In this document: one piece after another, positions 1 through 7,655 of the stretch
Numbering within the stretch: position 1 is the first letter of the stretch
Layout: each line of letters begins with the position of its first letter
Source of the DNA: Bacteroidales bacterium UBA4318
GTDB taxonomy: Bacteria > Bacteroidota > Bacteroidia > Bacteroidales > UBA932
Assembly (NCBI GenBank): GCA_002393895.1
Contig: DGUE01000014.1
Span: 1 to 18,707 of the forward strand
DNA: 18,707 bases
Direction of reading: 5' to 3'
The notes under the pieces: generated by a model
The model's database searches: none
What the model saw: only the letters and a program-made list of their open reading frames with translations
What the model was told of the DNA's origin: nothing
Translations under genes and position numbers: made by a program

Positions 1-55
1 TCTGATCCTTCAGCCTATTGGTTATTAGTTTTAGTGTTATTAATTATGTGGTTAG

Positions 56-94
56 ATGAGTTGTTGCCCGTGAGGGTCACAGCTCATTTTTTTT
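56..94 (+). terminator. Rho-independent terminator of an off-window upstream gene
   Basis: A 14-base left arm (56-69) pairs with 74-87 around a GTGA tetraloop (70-73), with two G-T wobbles and one mismatch, and is followed by a run of eight T (87-94). This is a strong intrinsic terminator on the plus strand. It should end transcription of a gene lying left of the window. Bases 1-55 carry no gene I can recognise. Confidence 0.85.
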
Positions 95-97
95 ATG

Positions 98-105
98 TAT
101 CTTCG
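98..105 (+). promoter_or_regulatory. Bacteroidota -7 promoter element for the seven-gene operon
   Basis: TATCTTCG matches TAnnTTTG with one change and lies three bases after the terminator T-tract. No clear -33 TTG is visible at the usual distance; that region is inside the terminator hairpin. The element overlaps the upstream ATG at 95, so translation most likely starts downstream at 128 or 152. Confidence 0.6.
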
Positions 106-127
106 CACCGTAAAAGTTATTGACGCT

Positions 128-451
128 ATGGACGGTAAAAAAGAAAACACCATGAACCTCAATCTGGACCCCCAGATCGCCAGCGGTTCATATTCCAACC
201 TTGCCATCATTTCCCATTCCCGCAGTGAGTTCGTCATAGATTTCGCTAGCACCCTTCCCGGAATGCCTGGCCCCAAGATCAACAATCGCATAGTCATGAG
301 CCCCGAGCATGTGAAACGCCTGCTCAACGCCCTTATGGAAAATGTGGGCAAGTATGAATCCCAATTCGGCCCTATCATGCTTGAAGGCGCCGCCAAGGGA
401 AATACCTTTAATCTGGCTGACATGATGCCCAACGGGGGAACCAAGTCGTAA
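128..451 (+). CDS. DUF3467 domain protein
   Basis: A small soluble protein of about 107 residues (99 if the start is the ATG at 152). The SNLAIISHSRSEFVIDF and PGPKINNRIVMSPEHVKRL segments match the DUF3467 family, whose molecular role is not established. There is no signal peptide or membrane segment. An in-frame ATG at 95 sits on the -7 promoter box, so I reject it. The stop codon TAA shares its last base with the ATG of the next gene (TAATG), suggesting translational coupling. It is the first gene of the operon. Family assignment is fairly sure; function is unknown. Confidence 0.8.
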   Translation: MDGKKENTMNLNLDPQIASGSYSNLAIISHSRSEFVIDFASTLPGMPGPKINNRIVMSPEHVKRLLNALMENVGKYESQFGPIMLEGAAKGNTFNLADMMPNGGTKS

Positions 452-975
452 TGAACAAGTGGAAGAAGATCAAGGCCATCACATTCGATGTGGATGGTGT
501 GCTGACCGATGGCAGCCTTCTGGCTTATGACAGTCATGAAATGGTCCGGGTATTCAATGCCAAGGACAGCTTTGCAATCAGGGTGGCCCTCATGAGGGGC
601 TATCATCTTGCAGTATTCACTGGAGGGGAGACCGAGGGCGTACGCAACCGCTTCACGACCTGCGGAATGGCCCCTGAAGATATTTACATGCAGTGCCGTG
701 GCAAAATTGCGGCGCTGGATGATTTCTGCGCGAGACATGGCCTGGACCGCTCCGAGGTGCTTTATATAGGTGATGATGTGCCCGATGTGCCGGTAATCAA
801 GGCTGCAGGGATAGGTGCAGTGCCGGCAGATGCCTCGAGAGACGCCATGAAGGAAGCGGATTATATCTGCGATCTTCCGGGCGGCAAGGGATGCCTCCGC
901 GAACTGATCGAGTACGTCCTCCGCGAGCAGGGCAAATGGTATTTCGAGGACGATGATTACGTGAAGATATTCTGA
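451..975 (+). CDS. kdsC: KdsC-type 3-deoxy-D-manno-octulosonate-8-phosphate phosphatase (HAD family)
   Basis: Predicted cytoplasmic phosphatase that removes phosphate from KDO-8-P to give KDO for the LPS inner core. It is 174 residues with no cap domain, the usual KdsC size. HAD motif I is D13-V-D15-G-V-L-T-D-G, motif II T57-G-G, motif III K85, and motif IV GDDVPD (107-112). The late PGGKGCLRE segment is typical of KdsC, where this loop helps form the active site of the tetramer. FNAKDSFAI replaces the more common FNxRDGxGI, a mild divergence. The gene overlaps the DUF3467 gene by one base and ends two bases before maf. Another C0-type HAD phosphatase is the only realistic alternative. Confidence 0.88.
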   Translation: MNKWKKIKAITFDVDGVLTDGSLLAYDSHEMVRVFNAKDSFAIRVALMRGYHLAVFTGGETEGVRNRFTTCGMAPEDIYMQCRGKIAALDDFCARHGLDRSEVLYIGDDVPDVPVIKAAGIGAVPADASRDAMKEADYICDLPGGKGCLRELIEYVLREQGKWYFEDDDYVKIF

Positions 976-977
976 CG

Positions 978-1574
978 ATGGATCTCAAGGGTAAGAAGGT
1001 CATACTGGCGAGCGGATCCCCCCGCAGGCGTGAGCTGCTCTCCGGCCTCGATGTGGAATTCGAGGTGGATACTAAGAACACTTTCCAGGAGACTTTTGCG
1101 CCGGATACGCCTCATTCTGAGGTGCCTGCGCTTATGTCCGAGGGCAAGTCGAAGGGCTTCCACCGCCAACTGGAAGAAGGTGAAATCCTTATCACGTCGG
1201 ACACAATGGTCCTGCTCGATGGCTTGATAATGGGCAAGCCCCATACGCGAGAGGAAGCTGTATCCATGCTGAAGGCGCTTTCCGGCCGCACCCATGAGGT
1301 GATTACGGCGGTAACGGTGAGGGACCTCTCACATATCGAAACGGTGACCGACTCCACCCTGGTCCGTTTCCGGGATCTACGGGACGAAGAAATAGATTAT
1401 TACATAGATACATTCAAGCCCTACGACAAAGCAGGCGGCTATGGCATCCAGGAATGGATAGGCTATGCTGCCATTACCGGCATAGACGGCTCTTTTTACA
1501 ATGTAATGGGCTTCCCCGTACATAAAGTTTACGAGGAATTGATTAAATTTGCAAGTTATGGAACTGAACGCTAA
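978..1574 (+). CDS. maf: Maf-family nucleoside triphosphate pyrophosphatase
   Basis: Hydrolyses non-canonical or excess NTPs/dNTPs to the monophosphate and pyrophosphate; a house-cleaning enzyme in the cytoplasm. The start shows the diagnostic ILASGSPRRRELL (residues 9-21). Further hallmarks are ITSDTMV with the catalytic-region Asp, the MGKP Lys, LSGRTHEVITAV, and the GGYGIQ..A....G..YNVMGFP block near the end. The LASGSPRR form fits the YhdE-like (dTTP/UTP) branch better than the YceF branch (LASTSP), but specificity is inferred. At 198 residues it is full length. It starts two bases after kdsC and its last 17 bases overlap the start of valS. Confidence 0.9.
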   Translation: MDLKGKKVILASGSPRRRELLSGLDVEFEVDTKNTFQETFAPDTPHSEVPALMSEGKSKGFHRQLEEGEILITSDTMVLLDGLIMGKPHTREEAVSMLKALSGRTHEVITAVTVRDLSHIETVTDSTLVRFRDLRDEEIDYYIDTFKPYDKAGGYGIQEWIGYAAITGIDGSFYNVMGFPVHKVYEELIKFASYGTER

Positions 1575-4191
1575 ATACAATCCCTCCGAAGTTGAGGACA
1601 AGTGGTATTCTTATTGGATCAACAACAGGTGCTTCCACTCAGAGCCCGACTCACGTGAGCCCTACACCATCGTGATTCCTCCGCCCAATGTGACGGGTAT
1701 CCTTCACATGGGCCATGTGCTCAACAATACCCTGAACGATGTTCTCATCCGCAAGGCGCGCATGGACGGCAAGAACGCCTGCTGGGTGCCCGGCACGGAC
1801 CATGCCTCCATCGCCACGGAAAGCAAGGTGGTGGCAAAACTCAAGGGCATGGGCATTTCCAAAGAGGATATCACCCGCGAGGAGTTCCTGAAGTATGCTT
1901 GGGAATGGAAAGAAGAGCACGGTGGAATCATCCTTCAGCAGCTTCGCAAGCTGGGTGCTTCCTGCGACTGGGACCGCACCAAGTTCACTATGGATCCGGA
2001 CCTTTCCAAGGCTGTTATAAACACCTTCGTCTATTTCTACAAGAAGGGATGGATATACAAAGGTGTTCGCATGGTCAACTGGGATCCTGAAGCCCTCACC
2101 GCCGTGAGCGATGATGAGGTAATCCACAAAGATACCCAGAGCCATTTCTACCATCTTAAATACTATATTTCCGACGGTGCCGGCAATCCTACCGACAAGT
2201 ACCTGGTGATAGCCACAACCCGCCCGGAAACCATTATGGCCGATGCTGCAATATGCGTGAATCCCAAGGATGAAAGGCACTTCTGGCTGAAAGGCAAGAA
2301 GGTGCTTATCCCCTTGATCAACAGGGAGATACCTGTTATCGAAGATGACTATGTGGAGATGGATTTCGGCACCGGCTGCCTGAAGGTAACCCCTGCGCAT
2401 GACGTTCACGACTATGAAATCGGACTCCGTCATAACCTGCCTGTCCTGGAGATTATCGACGACCACGGACACCTTAACGAGAAGGCGCAGATCCTGGTGG
2501 GCGAAGACCGTTTCGAGGCCCGCAAGAAGATAGTGAAGATGCTGGAAGAGTCCGGCAACCTTCTCAAAATAGAAGACTATACCTCTCCCGTGGGTTATTC
2601 CGAGCGCACCAACGCCGTTATCGAGCCCAAGCTCAGCGCGCAGTGGTTCCTCAAGATGGAAACCCTGGCAAAGGTGGCCCTGGAAACTGTCGAGAGCGGG
2701 CGCACGAAATTCATTCCAGACAAGTATATGAACACCTACCGCCACTGGATGGAGAACGCCCGCGACTGGTGCATCTCCCGCCAGCTATGGTGGGGACAGC
2801 GCATCCCTGCATACTATCTGCCGGACGGCAGCTATGTGGTGGAAGCTACTGCCGAAGAGGCCCTCAAGGCCGCCCAGGCCATCAATCCTTCCATTAAGGC
2901 TGAGGACCTCAGGCAGGATGAAGACGTGCTGGATACCTGGTTCAGCAGTTGGCTCTGGCCCATCAGCGTGTTTGACTCCGAAATGCCCGGGCATCCTGAG
3001 CACAAACCCAACAGGGACCTTTCCTATTATTATCCTACTAACGACCTGGTCACCGGTCCGGATATTATCTTCTTCTGGGTCGCCAGAATGATTATGGCAG
3101 GCGAGGAGTTCATGGGTAAGGAGCCTTTCTCCAATGTGTACTTCACAGGTATAGTGCGTGACAAACTGGGCCGCAAGATGAGCAAGACCCTGGGCAATAG
3201 CCCGGATCCGCTGGACCTTATTGCTAAGTACGGTGCGGACGCAGTGCGTATAGGCATGCTTCTCTGCTCATCTGCCGGAAACGATATCTTCTACGATGAA
3301 GGCCAGGTGGAACAGGGTCGTAATTTCTGCGGCAAGATATGGAATGCATGGCGCCTGATCAACGGTTGGCGTGTGGATACCAAGGCTGTCCAGCCCAATT
3401 CGGCGCTGGTAGCCGTGAAGTGGTTCGACAATCTGCTCAGCCGCACCATCACTGAGGTGGAGGATCACTACTCCAAGTTCCGCATTTCAGATGCCCTCAT
3501 GGCCATCTATAAGCTTTTCTGGGACGATTTCTGCAGCTGGTATCTGGAGGCGATCAAGCCTGCATTTGGCGAAGCTATAGACGGTGCGACTTTCGATGCC
3601 ACAGTCGTTTTCTTCGACAAGCTCATCAAACTGATTCACCCCGTAATGCCTTTCATTACAGAGGAACTCTGGCAGAGCATGGAGGACAGGAATGCCGGCG
3701 AGACTATCATGTATCAGCGTACTCCTGTCGCAGGGCCGTTCGATGCCGCTTTCCTGGCAAAATTCGCTTTGGTTCAGGATGCAATAGTGAATATCCGCGC
3801 GATTCGCGCACAGAAGGGTGTCGCGCCCAAGCAGGCCCTGGATCTCTATATTGCCGATGATTCCCTGTCCGAGCTGGTTCCGGTGTTGGAAAAGCTTGGA
3901 AATGTGAAAGTTAAGTCCGGGAATGCTGAAGGCGCCGCTGCATCTTTCATAGTTGGCACCGTTCAGATGAGCGTTCCCCTCGCCGAGTTTGTGAATGTGG
4001 ATGAGGAAAGGAAGAAACTGCAGGCAGACCTTGACTATCAGAAGAAATTCCTGGAAGGAGTTCGCCGCAAGCTTTCCAACGAGGCGTTCGTATCGCATGC
4101 GCCCGAGGCAGTGATAGCCGTTGAGCGCAAGAAGGAGGCCGATGCCCTCCAGCGTATCGAGGCCCTTGAAAATGCTCTCAAAGCCCTTTGA
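1558..4191 (+). CDS. valS: Valyl-tRNA synthetase
   Basis: Class I aminoacyl-tRNA synthetase that charges tRNA-Val. The 877-residue length is normal. PPNVTG precedes the HIGH-type signature H50-M-G-H53. The CP1 editing domain carries ATTRPETIMAD, with the conserved threonines and Arg used for proofreading Thr-tRNA-Val. The tRNA-binding loop is K540-M-S-K-T, with Thr instead of the usual fifth Ser. LDTWFSSWLWP is typical of ValRS. The last 70 or so residues (EERKKLQADLDYQKKF onward) form the C-terminal coiled-coil arm. I start at ATG 1558 rather than TTG 1549 because homologues begin MELNAKYNP-like. It overlaps maf by 17 bases. Confidence 0.97.
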   Translation: MELNAKYNPSEVEDKWYSYWINNRCFHSEPDSREPYTIVIPPPNVTGILHMGHVLNNTLNDVLIRKARMDGKNACWVPGTDHASIATESKVVAKLKGMGISKEDITREEFLKYAWEWKEEHGGIILQQLRKLGASCDWDRTKFTMDPDLSKAVINTFVYFYKKGWIYKGVRMVNWDPEALTAVSDDEVIHKDTQSHFYHLKYYISDGAGNPTDKYLVIATTRPETIMADAAICVNPKDERHFWLKGKKVLIPLINREIPVIEDDYVEMDFGTGCLKVTPAHDVHDYEIGLRHNLPVLEIIDDHGHLNEKAQILVGEDRFEARKKIVKMLEESGNLLKIEDYTSPVGYSERTNAVIEPKLSAQWFLKMETLAKVALETVESGRTKFIPDKYMNTYRHWMENARDWCISRQLWWGQRIPAYYLPDGSYVVEATAEEALKAAQAINPSIKAEDLRQDEDVLDTWFSSWLWPISVFDSEMPGHPEHKPNRDLSYYYPTNDLVTGPDIIFFWVARMIMAGEEFMGKEPFSNVYFTGIVRDKLGRKMSKTLGNSPDPLDLIAKYGADAVRIGMLLCSSAGNDIFYDEGQVEQGRNFCGKIWNAWRLINGWRVDTKAVQPNSALVAVKWFDNLLSRTITEVEDHYSKFRISDALMAIYKLFWDDFCSWYLEAIKPAFGEAIDGATFDATVVFFDKLIKLIHPVMPFITEELWQSMEDRNAGETIMYQRTPVAGPFDAAFLAKFALVQDAIVNIRAIRAQKGVAPKQALDLYIADDSLSELVPVLEKLGNVKVKSGNAEGAAASFIVGTVQMSVPLAEFVNVDEERKKLQADLDYQKKFLEGVRRKLSNEAFVSHAPEAVIAVERKKEADALQRIEALENALKAL

Positions 4192-4193
4192 TC

Positions 4194-4601
4194 ATGATAC
4201 ATTTTGAAACCACTTTCCCTGTACGCTACTATGAGGCAGATCCCATGGGAATCGTGCATCACAGCAACTATCTCCGCTATTTCGAATGCGCCCGGGATGA
4301 GATGATCGCTTCCTGGGGCTACGGGGTGGAGAAATGCGCCGAGGATGGCATTGTCTTCCCGGTAGTGAGCGTTCAGATGCGGTTTCATGCATCGGCAAAG
4401 ATAGGGGATACCCTCCGCGTGATAGCGGAAATAGAGAGTATGCCCCTTGCCAAACTCACCGTGAAGCAAGCTGTTTATAATCAGGATGGGGTGCTCTGCG
4501 CCGATGGCACAGTGGTTCTGGGGTTCCTGAATTCCAATACCGGACGCATAATGGGTTGCCCCGAGCAATTCCGCAAATTGATGGAGAAGTATGACAGATG
4601 A
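4194..4601 (+). CDS. Acyl-CoA thioesterase, YbgC/FadM-type hotdog fold
   Basis: A 135-residue single hotdog domain (4HBT family). RYYEADPMGIVHHSNYLRYFE (11-31) is the YbgC/FadM signature; D16 corresponds to the catalytic Asp of this family and the following G-I-V-H-H-S-N-Y forms the active-site helix start. It probably hydrolyses acyl-CoA or acyl-ACP thioesters in the cytoplasm; the substrate cannot be read from sequence. The ATG at 4194 lies two bases after the valS stop; a TTG at 4188 overlapping that stop is less likely. Its own stop overlaps the next ATG (ATGA), so it is translationally coupled to the ABC-F gene. Confidence 0.88.
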   Translation: MIHFETTFPVRYYEADPMGIVHHSNYLRYFECARDEMIASWGYGVEKCAEDGIVFPVVSVQMRFHASAKIGDTLRVIAEIESMPLAKLTVKQAVYNQDGVLCADGTVVLGFLNSNTGRIMGCPEQFRKLMEKYDR

Positions 4602-6583
4602 TCTCCATCAACAACCTGACCGTTAGCTTCGGCAGCTGGGAACTCTTCTCCCGCATCAACTTCCATATCAGTGAATCCGACAAGATAGGCCTTGTCGGAA
4701 AGAACGGTGCGGGCAAGAGTACTCTGATGAAGATTATCTGCGGCGAGATGAATGCCACATCCGGAAGTGTAGACAAGCCTCAGCATGTTACGATCGGCTA
4801 TCTGCCGCAGTTGATGGAGCATCACAAGGGCCGCAGCGTTCTGGAAGAGACAATGACCGCCTTCGACGAGAGCAATTCCGCGGAGCGCGAGGTGGAAGGG
4901 ATTACCCGGGAGCTTACAGAGCGAAGTGATTATGAATCAGCGGAATATATAGCCCTGATAGAGCGCCTGAACGAGCTTAACGACAAGCTTGCAGTCTACC
5001 ATTCGGAGCCTCCCCAGGTGCAGGCGGAGAGAACCTTGCGCGGCCTCGGTTTCCTTCCTTCCGAGCTGTCGCGTCCGACCGAAACCTTCAGCCAGGGATG
5101 GAATATGCGAATAGAGCTTGCAAAGATCCTCCTTCAGCATCCGGACCTGCTCCTGCTGGACGAGCCAACCAACCATTTGGACATTGAGTCCATTGAGTGG
5201 CTGGAGGGCTACCTTAAAGATTATAAAGGGGCGGTGATGCTGGTGTCCCACGATCGCAAGTTTCTGGATACTGTTACCACCCGTACTGTTGAGCTGATGC
5301 TGGGGAGCATCTACGACTATAAGGTTCCCTACACACAATACACCCAGCTGCGCGCAGAGCGCATCGCCCAGCAGACGGCCGCCTACGAGAATCAGCAGCG
5401 CATGATTGAGAAAACGGAGGATTTCATCCGTGCTTTCCGCTACAAGCCCACCAAGAGCAATCAGGTGCAGAGCCGCATCAAGGCCCTGGAGAAACTGGAA
5501 AGGATCGAGATAGACGAAACGGATAATGCCACCCTTACGGTCAAGTTCCCTCCTGCTCCCCGTTCAGGAGACATTGCCTACAAATGTGCAGACCTCACTG
5601 TCGGTTACCCCCAGAAAGTTGTTTTCCGCGATGCAAACATAGAAATCAAGAGGGGAGAGAAGGTCGCTTTCGTGGGCCGTAACGGCGAGGGTAAGACCAC
5701 AATGATGCGGGTGATTGTAGGGGAGTTGGATCCGATTTCAGGCGAATCCCGTTTGGGGCACAACATCGATTTCGGTTATTTTGCCCAGAATCAGGAGGAT
5801 GTGCTGGATAAGAAAGAGACAGTTTTCAGCACCCTGGACCGCATCGCAGTAGGTGATATCCGCGCCAAGCTGCGGGATATCCTGGCCCAGTTCCTCTTCC
5901 GTGGTGAGGATATAGACAAGCGTGTTTCGGTGCTTTCCGGAGGGGAGCGTGCGCGCCTTGGAATGGCCAAGCTGATGCTTCAGAGCCATAATCTGCTCGC
6001 TTTGGACGAACCCACCAACCATATGGACATCAAGTCCAAAGACATACTGAAACAGGCTCTGAAAGCCTACGACGGCACACTGGTGATCGTTTCACACGAC
6101 CGCGATTTCCTCGATGGCCTGGTAGACAAGTTGTATGAGTTCCGGGATGGCCAAGTCCGGGAGTTCCTTGGCGGCGTTTCCGACTTCCTTGCCAAGAGGC
6201 GACTGGAGTCGTTGCAGGAACTGGAACGGGTAAGCCGGGACAGAGTCCCATCCGGAGACATAGCCCCCCGTGGCTGTAACGGGAGGGACCCATCGGAGAT
6301 GGGAGGGGTCCGGCTTGCCGGACGGTCGGAGGAGGGGACTACTGCCCCGGCGCTCTCTTTTCAAGTAATGAAGGCCAAGAGCAAGGAAGAGAAGAAACGC
6401 CGCAACAGGGTGGAGTATCTCGAGAAGGAGATTGAGAAGCTGGAGGCCAGGATGAAAGCCATAGAAGCTGTGCTCTCTGCTCCCAAGGAAGATGATGACA
6501 TAATGGAACTGACCAGGGAGTATCTGGAATGCAAGCGTGAGCTTGATGCCAAGACCGAGGAATGGGGTGAACTGTTAGATTAG
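4598..6583 (+). CDS. ABC-F family ATPase with an unusual in-frame linker insert
   Basis: A soluble protein with two ATP-binding cassettes and no membrane domain. ABC-F proteins act at the ribosome (translation factors or antibiotic-resistance proteins). Domain 1: Walker A GKNGAGKST (34-42), signature FSQGW in place of LSGGQ, Walker B LLLLDEPTNHLD. An inter-domain linker follows, ending near residue 305. Domain 2: Walker A GRNGEGKTT, signature LSGGERARLG, Walker B NLLALDEPTNHMD. The C-terminus (about 595-661) is a Lys/Glu-rich coiled coil as in Uup-like members. Residues about 548-588, between domain 2 and this coiled coil, are Gly/Arg/Pro/Ser-rich and encoded by the multi-hairpin segment described separately. 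Subfamily and any resistance role cannot be assigned. The start overlaps the thioesterase stop. Confidence 0.93.
   Translation: MISINNLTVSFGSWELFSRINFHISESDKIGLVGKNGAGKSTLMKIICGEMNATSGSVDKPQHVTIGYLPQLMEHHKGRSVLEETMTAFDESNSAEREVEGITRELTERSDYESAEYIALIERLNELNDKLAVYHSEPPQVQAERTLRGLGFLPSELSRPTETFSQGWNMRIELAKILLQHPDLLLLDEPTNHLDIESIEWLEGYLKDYKGAVMLVSHDRKFLDTVTTRTVELMLGSIYDYKVPYTQYTQLRAERIAQQTAAYENQQRMIEKTEDFIRAFRYKPTKSNQVQSRIKALEKLERIEIDETDNATLTVKFPPAPRSGDIAYKCADLTVGYPQKVVFRDANIEIKRGEKVAFVGRNGEGKTTMMRVIVGELDPISGESRLGHNIDFGYFAQNQEDVLDKKETVFSTLDRIAVGDIRAKLRDILAQFLFRGEDIDKRVSVLSGGERARLGMAKLMLQSHNLLALDEPTNHMDIKSKDILKQALKAYDGTLVIVSHDRDFLDGLVDKLYEFRDGQVREFLGGVSDFLAKRRLESLQELERVSRDRVPSGDIAPRGCNGRDPSEMGGVRLAGRSEEGTTAPALSFQVMKAKSKEEKKRRNRVEYLEKEIEKLEARMKAIEAVLSAPKEDDDIMELTREYLECKRELDAKTEEWGELLD
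6244..6350 (+). repeat. GC-rich multi-hairpin segment inserted in frame in the ABC-F gene
   Basis: Four successive inverted repeats occur within about 105 bases. 6264-6271 pairs with 6279-6287 (CCCCCCGT/ACGGGAGGG, one bulged A). 6289-6303 is CCCATC-GGA-GATGGG. 6308-6323 is GTCCGGC-TT-GCCGGAC, perfect. 6334-6337 pairs with 6345-6348 (GGGG/CCCC). GTCCCATCCGGAGA (6245-6258) is also nearly repeated as GACCCATCGGAGAT (6287-6300). The reading frame stays open, giving about 40 Gly/Arg/Pro/Ser residues in an otherwise Lys/Glu/Leu-rich linker. It looks like a palindromic repetitive element absorbed into a coding sequence. No second copy is seen in this window, so mobility is inferred. Confidence 0.6.
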
Positions 6584-6590
6584 ATAAGTT

Positions 6591-7565
6591 ATGTATATAC
6601 TTGATACTCATTGCGATGCGCCAACTCAAATGTATCGTGGCCGGGACTTCGGGAAAGACAATCCCGGGGTGCAGGTCGACTTTCCCAAGATGCTCCGGGG
6701 CGGAGTGACCGGGTCGTTCTTCGCCTTGTATATACCCGCAAAACTATCCAATGGTGAAGCCACCGAATATGCGTTCACTCTGCTGAAGGAGCTTAAAAGG
6801 CAGGTGGCTGCGAATCCCGACAAGGCCGCATTCGCCAGAAATGCCTCGGAAATGGCCAGAAATGCCTCGAAAGGCCTCGTGTCCGTGTTTCTGGGCCTGG
6901 AGAACGGCTCAGCCCTTCTGGGACGCGAAGGCGTGCTTCAGGAGCTCTACGCCGAGGGCGTGCGCTACGTTACCCTCTGCCACAGTGCCGACAACGACAT
7001 CTGCGATTCCTGCACAGGCCAGGGAAGATGGGGTGGCCTTAGTCCCCTTGGCCGGGAACTGATAGGGGAGATGAACGAAATCGGGATGACGGTGGATGTT
7101 GCCCACACCTCCAACGCTACGGTCATGGATGTTCTTGAGATCTCGGAAAAGCCGGTCGCTTACACCCATGGATGCTGCTCTTCCCTCTGCTCCCACAAGC
7201 GCAACATCCCGGATGATCTGATGCGTGGAATTGCCTCCCGGGGAGGGGTGGTCTGCATGAGTATTTTCCCTTGTTTTCTGACTGACTCTTTTGCCGATTA
7301 CGATGATGATAATCCGGATGGAAGAGCAATGCCCGGGATGGACATTGTTCTCGATCATATCGCATATGCGGTGAAGGTTGCCGGGGTGGAAAGCGTTGGT
7401 CTAGGCACAGACTACGACGGCATAAATCACACTGCAAAGGGGCTCGAAAGTATAGAAAAGTTCCCGCTTTTAGTGGATGGGCTTAAGAATAGGGGCTTTT
7501 GCCTGTCTGATATAGAGAAAATGGCCTTCCAGAACGTTCTACGCGTGATTTCTTCGCAGAAATAA
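6591..7565 (+). CDS. Membrane dipeptidase, peptidase family M19
   Basis: Zinc dipeptidase of the renal dipeptidase family (amidohydrolase-type TIM barrel), 324 residues. Probable metal ligands are H7-x-D9 in the first strand, bridging E104 (GLENG), H172 (VDVAHTSNA) and H193 (AYTHG), with D274 in GTDYDG. The 21-residue gap between H172 and H193 equals that in the mammalian enzyme. THG replaces the more usual SHS around H193, so substrate preference may differ. No signal peptide is seen, so it is probably cytoplasmic despite the family name. It starts seven bases after the ABC-F stop and is last in the operon. A 7-residue tandem repeat lies at about residues 82-95. Confidence 0.92.
   Translation: MYILDTHCDAPTQMYRGRDFGKDNPGVQVDFPKMLRGGVTGSFFALYIPAKLSNGEATEYAFTLLKELKRQVAANPDKAAFARNASEMARNASKGLVSVFLGLENGSALLGREGVLQELYAEGVRYVTLCHSADNDICDSCTGQGRWGGLSPLGRELIGEMNEIGMTVDVAHTSNATVMDVLEISEKPVAYTHGCCSSLCSHKRNIPDDLMRGIASRGGVVCMSIFPCFLTDSFADYDDDNPDGRAMPGMDIVLDHIAYAVKVAGVESVGLGTDYDGINHTAKGLESIEKFPLLVDGLKNRGFCLSDIEKMAFQNVLRVISSQK
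6834..6869 (+). repeat. 21-base tandem duplication inside the M19 dipeptidase gene
   Basis: GCCAGAAATGCCTCG at 6834-6848 recurs exactly at 6855-6869 with a 21-base period. It encodes ARNASEM followed by ARNASKG, so the frame is kept. Confidence 0.8.
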
Positions 7566-7588
7566 GCTGTATTTATAGTGTATAAATG

Positions 7589-7635
7589 TAAAGGTAACAA
7601 CATTGTTATACTAATTAACAATATTGTTACCTTTA
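7589..7635. terminator. Large hairpin between convergent operons, probable bidirectional terminator
   Basis: 7590-7608 (AAAGGTAACAACATTGTTA) pairs with 7616-7634 across a 7-base loop, with a single C-A mismatch at 7601/7623, and one more pair extends it (7589/7635). It lies 24 bases after the dipeptidase stop and 21 bases before the cinA stop on the other strand. The arms end in AAA/TTT, giving short U-tracts on either strand. Each half is itself near-palindromic (TAACAATATTGTTA). Position suggests termination of both transcripts. Confidence 0.75.
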
Positions 7636-7655
7636 TTATAAATCAAGTCGTTAGC

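Noticed and set aside
1..123. Open frame from the left edge encoding a hydrophobic stretch (SDPSAYWLLVLVLLIMW)
   Set aside because: It runs straight through the strong terminator at 56-94 and the promoter at 98-105, so it is unlikely to be the true end of the upstream gene.
52..738. 228-codon minus-strand ORF opposite the DUF3467 and kdsC genes
   Set aside because: It is antisense to two convincing genes and shows no recognisable domain; it is a shadow of their codon structure.
1651..2745. 364-codon minus-strand ORF inside valS
   Set aside because: Long but wholly antisense to a well-conserved synthetase, with no family features.
4598..6583. ABC-F gene considered as split or frameshifted by the insert
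   Set aside because: The frame is continuous through the insert and the C-terminal coiled coil is intact, so it is not called a pseudogene.
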